64,000 nt of DNA. Source: Paramacrobiotus metropolitanus. Its lineage: Eukaryota; Tardigrada; Eutardigrada; Parachela; Macrobiotidae. Position 1 is the stretch's first letter. Each line of letters starts with the position of its first letter. The notes beneath the pieces were generated by a model that was not told the DNA's origin, did not search any database, and saw only the letters and a list, made by a program, of their open reading frames with translations. A program made the position numbers and the translations under genes. Shown piece by piece: positions 55,332 through 64,000 of this stretch. The DNA is taken from the NCBI RefSeq assembly GCF_019649055.1, contig NW_026570223.1, positions 3,162,001 through 3,226,000 on the forward strand, in the 5' to 3' direction.

Positions 55332-57930
55332 CTTAAAATGCGAAGTACCGGCTAGTTTCTACACGACCAAAATATATTCTGCAAACGTGCGTTAAAGATC
55401 GGTTGGGCTATCAAATTTAACAATGGGAAGTAAAGCATCCAGCAATTGTTCTAGGCACATCCGTCATAAAACTCCCGTGCACATTTTGTTCTAATAAAAT
55501 TAACCCGATTTATATTATCGACACCAATACAGGAGTTTATTGCCGGTGTACAAGCGCACAGCAGGAGACAACTACCAACCATCAAAAGGTTACCGGCAGC
55601 CGGCAGATGCACTATAAATGAGGCGCGCGAACTGATCGCGCATTGTTTTATGTATAAAATTTGGCGCAGACTGATCGAGGTAGGAAAAGTATTGTACGCT
55701 GTTACAGTTAAGCGTAGAGAAGGGGTTGCGGCAATGACAGCTTTCTCACCCTTTTTACAGCCAAGAATTCCATGGAATATGATCAGGAAAGTTTGCACAG
55801 CTTCTCTGTATTGCTATCAAAGGTAGGCATATTATTGTATCCTAACACTGATAATAAATTGTATCCGGATGCATAAATAGAATGAATAAGGCACAACGAT
55901 AAGTAGCAAAAAAGAATGGGGATTTTGTGAGATAGTTACTGATCGAACTGTTTAAGCAATCTTGTAAAAAATAATGCAAACACAAACTCGCAATAGTACA
56001 GAAAGGCATCTGCAAAATTCTATCCCAAAATGAGTATATCTAAAAGGAAAACGATACTGGCGTACTGCAAATTAGAAAATATCGGCGATAACACTAGTTA
56101 CGCCGTACAGCGGCAACACGATGCTGTTGGTTTGATAAGCCATTGCAGCACTGCACTAACGAAACTGCTCAAAACAACGTTCATTCGTATAGTGCCGGGC
56201 CTGCCGGCCTTTATTTAATCGGCACACCAAGTCTGTGGGTAAATATAATTATTATAATTCAGTTAGTCAACAAACCTTCTCAGGCATCCTCAAAAGGAGG
56301 TTTCACATATACAGCACCAAATAGACCCGTACGCAACGAAGGATTCTCTTACCTAAACTGGCTGTCACTAGTTCAAACAATGGAGTAAACGCTTTTAACT
56401 CAAGGCGCGCGGTAATAGGTGTCAATGTCAATTAAAATTTCATATCTGAAATACCTTCTTAACCGTTCAATTACTGGGTAGCATTCATGAATGTATACTA
56501 CTGGTAAAGAGCGCTAACTTCTTTTCCGAAAATCTACCCTGATGGAGCAGGCACCCGTACATCGCTATGAAAACCTTAAAAATTTAAAAATAGCAGAGGC
56601 AACTGAAATCAGCATGCACCGACGGAAATTACTGTACTATGCCATCTCCATATCGCATTCACAACGCATAATTACTTAATTTTCCTTTTTTACAATTACG
56701 AAAATAACTTACCAATGAAGCGGTCAGTCAACTAGTTGTGATATCAGATAGTGATGAAAATATATTCTTTGGAAAGCATATGGTTTACATGGTGACTCTT
56801 AAATTAGTAATAACTACTATAATAAGCGATACTAATGCAGGTAGATGAACCTCGTGTCCACTGTCCAGTTAATCCATGACCAAAATTTGACAAAATTTGA
56901 CTCCAGACTGTGATCGAAATACTCATAAGAAAACTTATCAGAGCAAAATTTAGAGCACCTGGTATTATCCCATAGGTAGCAGAATTAAGGATAAGAAACA
57001 CCGGCTCAACTCTGCGTCCAACAAGCATGTCAAGGTTATGCACACGTAATTTTTAACGAATGCTTAAACGCTCTGTGGTGGCTCTCGTACATCCAGTGAA
57101 ACACCCAAGTCGCTACTTAATCGAGCATTAGCCGATCGTCGTTGTAAATTTCGTAAATAGTTTCACCGTTGAACGTCTTGAATATTAATTACCCATTGCA
57201 TATCACAAATTGCGTGCGATGCGGATGTACTGTACGAGATTCTAAACTTGCGTATCATGATCATTTTTACTGTCCAAACATCAACAAAAAAGTGCAGCAA
57301 GTGTAGTGGTAATGTACAATTTCCACATCCACACAGTCATAAGGCAGTCGCATAACATAGCAGTCATAAGCTGCCGAAACCATCCTGACTGGTGAGATAA
57401 AAAGGCCATACATACGTTTCTCAATCGGAAAGGGCATGAAAATTACTTAAATGAGTGGTTATATATTGGTCCGCAACAATAAAACACAATAAGTGGAATA
57501 TGTCACGAACCTGAAAACTCATTCGGTTCGGTACAGCGCGCGATTACAAGGCCATAGCGCCGCGCATATTCGATGGCAAGTTTACTTATCATTAGAAGAA
57601 AAAAAATATGTCCAGATCAATCAATATGAATATATAACTATTCGATCGTCTAAATCGCTAGTGTTCTGATATGTATATAAACTGTGATAGAACCGCAGCA
57701 GTACAGTAGACCTTTCAAAAAACACCGCGGCTTAATACCTAATTCCAGATGAGGATTGTCGACAATAAATTACGTTATCTCATTTTACTTTCGTGTGACT
57801 TTGTTTGCGATGCGTGCTAGGCAAGAGCCCTTGATGGCACTTCACTAAACAATAGCGTTTACCAATGGTGGCGGCTGCGTTGGCGAGACTTTTTGGGTTA
57901 GTTTAATTCATCAATTTTTTTCTAACATAA

Positions 57931-58011
57931 ATATGGAATTACATACGTTGTACATTATATGGAAACGTTGTACATATTATAAAAACGTTGTACATTATAT
58001 GGAATTACAAA
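57931..58011. repeat. Three-copy 20-bp repeat flanked by a 13-bp direct repeat
   Basis: ACGTTGTACATTATAT occurs at 57945-57960 and 57985-58000, with a variant ACGTTGTACATATTAT at 57965-57980. ATATGGAATTACA flanks the array at 57931-57943 and 57999-58011. Confidence 0.8.
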
Positions 58012-58385
58012 CTGTAAACTTGTTTTACCCTACCTAACAATAAGTTATTGGCCAGTACACAACTGCGATTATCGTAAACGTGAAAGTGTCAGCAACAGGC
58101 CGCACTGCCCTGCTAATATTAAAATGCAAATAGAACTGAAATTAATCAAAATGCTAATCACGTAGAATTTATAAAATAACAGATATGCGGTGCATATTGC
58201 ATGTTACGCAGTGGCTTCAAGAATCCGCCAAGATACTATCCAGTGTCCACGGGTATCCAGGCTGGTCACTTTTGCACAAATAACAACTCCTACCGCAGTT
58301 GTTCTGCACTTTATACCGCGCGTTTGCTTCACCAACACTTGTATTACAGCCGACACCACTTTCACTATGTATGTACTCGCAAAAC

Positions 58386-58817
58386 TTAATTAAGAACGGC
58401 CTTTTCCAGAAGAGATTCCAAAACTTTCACTTGTAATGAGTGGTCAGTCCTTTTTAGAGCATTTAGACCTACATCACCGAATGAGTCATTATCGCTAAAA
58501 GCTTTCTTAGGATACGGTATATTCTTTGGGCTGGATGCCGGTATTTCATCCCGGATAGTGTTCAGCAATTGCGACAGTGACTGCACCCTCTTGTTGGCGT
58601 CTCTAAGTGCTTGGACTGCCTGCTCGTGTCTATCGACATCCGCTACCATTTCAGATTTCAGCGAGCGGAAATGCTCTTGCGTGTCAAATAATTCCAGAAC
58701 CGAATCCAGGTTAGCCGATGTCGGCAAAAAGGTCAAATTCTCGCTGCTCCATTTGTGCAGTTTAGAAACTAAATCTGTATTCGACAATGCAGTGTCGGCT
58801 TTCGATAGATTTGGCAT
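58386..58817 (-). CDS. Small coiled-coil protein, unrecognised
   Basis: Single-exon frame of 143 residues, starting MPNLSKAD and ending LLEKAVLN. Residues about 40-95 have heptad-like spacing (LDSVLELFDTQEHFRSLKSE, VQALRDANKRVQSLSQLLNTI), followed by a Ser/Pro linker and a final helix (VKVLESLLE). Composition is typical of a small subunit of a multi-protein complex. No family motif is evident to me, so function is open. Coding is judged from length, even amphipathic pattern and absence of low complexity; expression evidence would be needed. Confidence 0.6.
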   Translation of the reverse strand: MPNLSKADTALSNTDLVSKLHKWSSENLTFLPTSANLDSVLELFDTQEHFRSLKSEMVADVDRHEQAVQALRDANKRVQSLSQLLNTIRDEIPASSPKNIPYPKKAFSDNDSFGDVGLNALKRTDHSLQVKVLESLLEKAVLN

Positions 58818-59710
58818 ACTTTAGACAAATTATAATTAAGCTTTGCAATATTATTATTTTGGATTTTTTATTCTAATACGAGCACCTAATCAGAAAACAT
58901 TAATGACCTAGACTAACATCGATAAACCATTGTTTCCCACCTTGCTGTCGTTTGGAATCTGACCTTTGTTGTGCCAATGCGGCAATGCCCATTACGGAAT
59001 GTTGCATAAAACAAACGTAAAGAGCAAGTTATAAACTTCAATGTATTACCTCAGTGTTGTACTTAAAACAGTAGTCCACGATTAGTGGATCCTTATGTCC
59101 TTAATTTTCTATCCATCTACTCTGCTGTATTTGTAATTCAAATTTTTACAGTTGTATTGCGCACGTTATAAAAAAATTCTGGAATTTTTCTGATCTAATT
59201 CGCAACTCAGGTCAAAGCATTTGTTTGCGGGATTCAGAAACCACAAACTCTATATATGCACAATATTATCAGGGCCATAATTATCTACCCTTATTTACTA
59301 GTTTTTATTTCCCCAGAAATAAACACAACACCTTACAAAAGAGGTATTTCCCCATGTACAGTATTTAAAATCCGTAATAAAATCCATAAATGTACGTGAC
59401 CTTTGCCTCATCTTTTCACTACTTAAGATTTCACTACTTAATTTTTTTATAATGGGAAATTTCCTGTACGATGTTTTCTTAGGTAAATTCCGATTTTATG
59501 CGTTTCCCTAGCAACTTCCGTGTGTCATGAGTCCCAGCCATATCATTAAAAATATAACCCAACTCTAGCATTACTAATTTTGTAGACCTGCGCACTATTA
59601 AAAGTTCGACAATAAGCGTAAACCATTCATTCAGCAGTTGCTCAGTTAATCAGTGTGAATTTATAACACTTTTCACAATTTCCTCGCTCATTAACTCCAT
59701 TCTGACGAAA
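58818..59710. other. Divergent promoter interval
   Basis: About 0.9 kb between the coiled-coil gene (-) and the disordered-protein gene (+). AT-rich, no gene seen. Confidence 0.6.
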
Positions 59711-60978
59711 ATGTCGTCCACACCAAACACCGACACCAACAAGGACGCGGATAAAAGCAAGGACACTACAAACACGGACAAAACCTCGACCGATACCAGT
59801 AAGAACCAGTACAACACCCAAGATACAACTAAGAATCAGTACAGTTCGGATGCCAACAAGTACAATAAGGACTCCGATTACAAGGACAAAGACAACAAGG
59901 ATAAAGACAATAAGGATAAAGACAATAAGGATACTAGCAAGTATACATCGGATTTTAACAAGAACCAGGTAAAGGGCAACTTAAAGTCAGCATGCGGTTG
60001 TAAGATGTAAAACCAGCAACACAACTAAGGATCCAGTATCCATACACTTGCTTAAATTATGAATGATAAAAATCACTCAGCAAATACTCGATTTTTCGAT
60101 CAGATGAGATGGTTTTAAACAATACTTGAGTAATAATAATTATTCAATCATTCTAATCATAAAATTAGAGAGGGCTGTAAAATGTTTCGCCAACTCCGAA
60201 TGGAAATTTCCGTTTTCTATTAAGAAGCTTCATTGTGTTTCTTCGTAACTGTGGATAATTATTTCCGAGTTAAAATTTTTCTTAGGACTCCCAATATTCG
60301 TCTACCACTGGAAACCGCTACGGCGGTGCCACTGGCGGCCTGTCCACTGGTCAGTACAACCAGCATGGCGGGCAGTTTGGTCAGGATCAGCAGCACCGCG
60401 CTGGTGGAGCCAATACCGGCAGCACCGCCGACATTCACCAGACCCAGAGTAAGCTGAAGGAAGTTGGACATCTGTTGCAACAGGTACTAACTGATACTCA
60501 CTCTGTGTACATACTGTGGCTGGCCATGGCCAGGTCAGCCATGTAATTTTTGCAAACAACGCCGAAATCCAAGTCGCCGAACTGTATAACCGCGTGAATG
60601 TTAGTTCACCTTCTACTGTTTTTCCAATTGCAGGCCGGACGTTTGCTGCAGGATCTGCAGATCAACGCCGGTGACCTGACCTCGTACGGAGCGGGAGCCG
60701 GGGGGTTGCACGGCAACTACGGCGGCGCCAGCAATTATGATGCCAAGCATTATGGTGCGTCACCGCAGCACTATGGCACGGGTGGATACAGCGGCCCGTA
60801 CGGCGGCAGCTATGATCGAACTCGGGATCGCGACTACGGAGCACCGTTCGGCGGCAATTACGGTGCGCCGCAGCAGCACTATGGACAGTACGGCGGTGCC
60901 GGACAGTTTGAGTCGGGATATTCCCGACCGTTTTCGGCTCGCGGTGGACCGCGCGATGAATACCGCGGCAACTACTGA
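59711..60978 (+). CDS. Intrinsically disordered K/D/N-rich and G/Y-rich protein
   Basis: Three exons, 59711-59968, 60286-60483 and 60634-60978 (266 residues), both introns phase 0. Block 1 (1-86) is almost pure Asp, Lys, Asn, Thr and Ser with a perfect hydrophilic repeat (units of DKDNK) and no hydrophobic core. Block 2 (87-152) is Gly/Gln-rich and ends in a predicted helix (QTQSKLKEVGHLL). That helix continues into block 3 (QQAGRLLQDLQINAGDL), giving one amphipathic coiled-coil-sized segment at about 138-168. Block 3 then becomes Gly/Tyr-rich with GGNYGAPQQHYGQYGG-type repeats and R-G motifs, ending EYRGNY. No signal peptide and no known domain. Such composition fits condensate-forming or stress and desiccation proteins; it does not match CAHS, SAHS, LEA or Dsup that I can recognise. 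If intron 1 is retained, the frame ends after 99 residues with a Cys-containing tail (SACGCKM). Confidence 0.75.
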
Positions 60979-61398
60979 ACCAATCGCTCAGTTCACTTAG
61001 CGGCGCCATGCACGACGCACGATTAATCACTTAATTACCATGTGCGCTACGAGATGTAAATGCTAGACTGCAGCTAATTAAACTTTCGACATTCTATTCA
61101 TCATTATTACGACAATGTTAGCGAACACAAAATGTACTTATTAACGGTGAAAAATTGCCCTGAATCGATCATGATCGTTGTAGTACGGCTAATAAAATAC
61201 GCATGTCATAAGCTGATGAACCAGATTCGAAAAACAAACAGTCTCTTTTAAGGGTACAATTATCATCATCTCTATAAAAAAATAAAACGAACTAACGAAG
61301 AGCCATAATAATAACCGAAGCTAAGGTCAACCAAATGTGAACCAAATTCAACTTATGGAATACCGCACATATTATAGCGGCAAGAAATTTCCATTTGT
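60979..61398. other. Convergent intergenic region
   Basis: Between the disordered-protein gene (+) and TSEN2 (-). A single AATAAA at 61191-61196 on the plus strand is the likely poly(A) signal of the former. Confidence 0.6.
61191..61196 (+). promoter_or_regulatory. Poly(A) signal, disordered-protein gene
   Basis: AATAAA 213 bp after the stop codon at 60978, the first one on this strand after the main reading frame. Confidence 0.45.
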
Positions 61399-64000
61399 TT
61401 AGCGTCTCCAAAATCTCGCACCACGTCCACAAACCCGCACCGGACGATACGATCTACGAAATCCAAATACGTAACATCCGTCATAATTGCGCACGTTTTA
61501 CATGATAATCAGGAATACTAGCACGGTGTTTAACTTACGAAGAGTTACGGCTGACAAACATTGGTGGACCACGAGTGCGCTGATATCCGAATGCCGGACC
61601 GAATCCTAGACTACTAGCACCCGCTCCTCTTGTCGGTCCGGTCCACAATCGGCCCCGAAACACACGACGAACGCCCATAAAAACCGTGGGAAAGTGGAAA
61701 GTCTGGGGACGCTGTCGGCGAGTGGAATTCACACCCCTGATACCACAGAGGAGTACAGAAACAAACCATTAAAAACCACTTATCACGTATCTGATGTACT
61801 AAGACAAATATTCAAGAGGCAGTAACAATTCATTTATCAGGCTAGCTAGAGTCAACTTCTGTTCCTACCAGACTTCTACAATCTCCTATTACATCCAGCG
61901 AAAAAGAAATTTATTTCTCATCAACCGGCAAGTTTTTAACGGTCAAAAAATAAAAGGAGATGGCAATAATTAACAATATAATGTCTAGCAGAAACACAGG
62001 TGATTTTGTTATAAAGTTCGCTCGTATTACTGCTAATTAGGCACAAACTTACGCGGCATCAACAGAACCATTTCCTAGTGGAGCTGGGTCCTCAGTACCG
62101 GCCTTTCCCGCCAAGGCCTGCAAGTTTCGGTACGGCGGAACATATTGAGGCGTCGTCTCCAGCATGGGCTTGTCAAAAATCCGTTCTCGACGGCGCACAA
62201 TTAGCTCCTGAACAGCGTGCACAATTAAAAGCATCGTAATAACAGATAAATGCACACTGATTATGTTACTGACATTTCACACAACACAATAGACTGGAAT
62301 AAACAATTTCCGGTAAAATTCACCGGTATTGCGTCAACCAGTGTGGGAATTAAATGCAGGAATAATCATCCAGGTCTGTATAAGAAACGGCAACATACCG
62401 TAATCTTCATGCGGACAAAGGAGTCGTAAGTAGCGATTTCCTGTTCAGACACTGCATCGGTAGTCACGCGTACCAACAAGGCGTCCTTTTTAGCGGCATT
62501 AGCCACCCGTTGCAGGGTGTCAACCATATTCAGACTGGGATCGCGCAATCCGGGAATGACAATGTACGCCATATACAGGGAGTGGGTTTTGGATGGTCCA
62601 TATTCATATAGAACTGCGTAATACGCCCAAAATCATTTATAGCTTGCGCAAATGCTGACATTTGCTTACAAGGAAACCCGAAGGCAGTGACCGCTTCCAG
62701 ATAAACGCTACTCTAGCGTACGTGGTTATCAGTTGGCTGCAATGTAATGCAGTCTGCATAGAATTGTTTAATTAAACCCTCAAAATCATTAATCTGGTAT
62801 TCCGCTATTGACACCGTCATTCACAATAACATCCATATTATAACATCCATAAACATTCTGTTATATACTTATTATTATTTTATACTCGTGTCAATTCTAA
62901 TTTGTGCAAGATTTCGATGCTCATTGTTCGAGAATCTATAACGTTTTACAAATTTAACAAAGAGAATACAGTGCACGACCGGCCGCATTTACGCGCATAA
63001 CCGGACAGTTCGCCAATACGAAACATTAATATTAAAGCAAATAAAATTTAAGCAGCTTACCAAAATCCGTTCCGAATTTCACACCCGATGTCACCACATA
63101 TTTCAGGCGGCGAAAATGACAGTACGCAGCGAAGAAATATGGAAATAATGGATGCAGCCGCATAAATATCCCCATCAACGCCCTGGGATCAATTTCCATT
63201 CCGCTGGAACCGTCCCAGATGCGCAGACAGTTCGTCACAATGCTGAGGAAGTATGCCTCAAACAGGTTGAGAGTACCGACCGGTTGGATGTGAGCGGGCG
63301 GGGGAAATGAGTCCGTTTCCGGGTCGTATGTTTTGCTGCCGTCGGACTCTCCAAACGGTGCCCGTACACCACGCTCGTAGACTTTGAAACGATGAGCTTC
63401 ACCGAAATGGCCCTGTGTTGCAAGGAATATTATTAAAAAAATTCGATACTTCCACAAAAAGTCAAATTTTAAGCAGACAGGGGTTCGTATTACGTTATTA
63501 ACAATCAACTGCAATCTCAGTCTTGAAGGATTCAAGAAGCATACGGTATGCTGCATACCGTGATAATTATATCGTCTCACAGATATTTAATTCTGCAATC
63601 AATTTTACGATCAAAGTCCTGTTTAGCGTTCAATGGACATTGAAAGATACAAAAACATCTATTCGCACAGGGAAAAATTTTTGTATTATAAAAATTATTC
63701 CAGAGAATGCGAAATGGAAGTGAATTCGTTGGGGAGCGTAAGAAGCAAAAGAAATCTCAAACTGAAACCGATAACCGGCTAGGCACAACGGAACTTGATC
63801 AAACAGGGTACAGTTCGAACTGTTCGATGACCGAAGTGACACCGTACCCTGTTTGATCCCATCAAAGAGAGCAGAAATTACAGTACGCTTTTATACCATA
63901 GTGATCATTACTTACGCGATGTTGACGCAGGAAACGAAAAGTCACCATATCGTAGAGGAAGACCTGGCTGCCTACTAGCAAGCCCTGAAGAACCAGACCA
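61399..64000 (-). CDS. TSEN2: tRNA-splicing endonuclease subunit Sen2 (TSEN2), 5' end beyond window
   Basis: Six exons in view: 64000(partial)-63916, 63412-63061, 62613-62399, 62207-62053, 61736-61539 and 61453-61399, all in phase; the N-terminus lies outside. Sen2 cuts the 5' splice site of intron-containing pre-tRNA. Landmarks: LNLFEAYFLSIVTNCLRIWDG, FPYFFAAYCHFRRLKYVVTSG, VKFGTDF, then the catalytic Tyr in VLYEYG, the His eight residues later in SKTHS and the Lys in NAAKKDALL, so the triad is complete. It closes with MKITELIVRRRERIFDKP, matching the family end. Beyond that, two further exons add about 100 residues that are not in typical TSEN2, rich in Arg and Gly (GVRRVFRGRLW, GRGARFWRR). 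This extension could bind RNA, or the gene could have fused with a downstream exon set. Confidence 0.9.
63797..63858. repeat. Perfect 15-bp inverted repeat within a TSEN2 intron
   Basis: GATCAAACAGGGTAC (63797-63811) and GTACCCTGTTTGATC (63844-63858) are exact reverse complements. The spacer begins with a 10-bp palindrome, AGTTCGAACT (63812-63821). Lies in the intron 63915-63413. Confidence 0.85.

Larger units (their letters stand above)
52522..58385. other. 5.9-kb region largely without genes
   Basis: No recognisable protein family. It holds two minus-strand frames of doubtful status (53611-53865, 53285-53497), a long hairpin (55243-55331) and a 20-bp-period repeat (57945-58000). A 115-codon minus frame at 55451-55798 and one at 56804-57043 have no family features and are not called. 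Confidence 0.45.

Noticed and set aside
55451-55798. 115-codon minus-strand frame
   Set aside because: No homology-like motif, no neighbours and no splice pattern; hydrophobic stretches do not form a sensible topology.
1-64000. tRNA, rRNA, CRISPR, prokaryotic operon features
   Set aside because: No B-box-like GGTTCRANNC with a cloverleaf, no rRNA-like stretches and no spaced direct repeats; genes are spliced and eukaryotic. A covariance-model scan would settle RNA genes.

Overview
The window is nuclear DNA of an intron-rich, fairly compact invertebrate animal genome. There are no operons, rRNAs, tRNAs or CRISPR arrays that I could find. Almost every protein-coding gene is split by GT-AG introns, many of them only 70-150 bp. 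The gene set includes a thioester-less macroglobulin complement-related protein with an LDLa module, a Mondo-type bHLH factor, a CUB-serine protease, a cadherin, a THAP protein, AADAC-type lipases and a highly disordered hydrophilic protein. Together with the moderate GC this fits an ecdysozoan/panarthropod. A tardigrade is my best guess, but that is inference and no sequence feature proves it.

Layout, left to right: (1) 1-2.3 kb non-coding with a perfect hairpin. (2) 2.3-5.9 kb: a dsRNA-binding-domain protein followed by a tandem pseudokinase, both +. (3) 7.3-9.1 kb: AADAC-like hydrolase A (+). (4) 12.7-9.5 kb (-): Mondo/MLXIP-like sugar-response transcription factor in 10 exons with a degenerate basic region. 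(5) 16.1-18.0 kb: AADAC-like hydrolase B (+), with an altered oxyanion motif. (6) 18.9-19.9 kb: an intronless rhodopsin-type GPCR with one frameshift. (7) 27.6-20.9 kb (-): Mcr/TEP-like alpha-2-macroglobulin in 16 exons. (8) 28.7-31.3 kb: AADAC-like hydrolase C (+). (9) 34.2-31.8 kb (-): MFS sugar transporter with fungal-type motifs. (10) 36.1-35.1 kb (-): exosome subunit EXOSC4/Rrp41. (11) 36.1-40.6 kb non-coding, with a 475-bp inverted-repeat element. (12) 40.6-41.4 kb: THAP zinc-finger protein (+). (13) 43.8-47.3 kb: CUB-serine protease in 9 exons (+). (14) 52.5-48.2 kb (-): five-repeat cadherin. (15) 53-58 kb mostly empty, with a large hairpin. (16) 58.8-58.4 kb (-): small coiled-coil protein. 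(17) 59.7-61.0 kb: disordered K/D/N-rich plus G/Y-rich protein (+). (18) 64.0-61.4 kb (-): tRNA-splicing endonuclease subunit TSEN2, running off the right edge.

Exon models were built by hand by matching donor and acceptor phases. In every multi-exon gene the summed exon lengths close in frame. The genes do not form one pathway. The only apparent local family is the three AADAC-like hydrolases, all on + and sharing both intron positions and phases, with unrelated minus-strand genes interleaved. The items most worth following are the tandem pseudokinase beside a dsRBD gene, the Mondo homologue that has lost its E-box-reading residues, the disordered protein at 59.7 kb, and a recurring overlap of stop codon and AATAAA in four genes.
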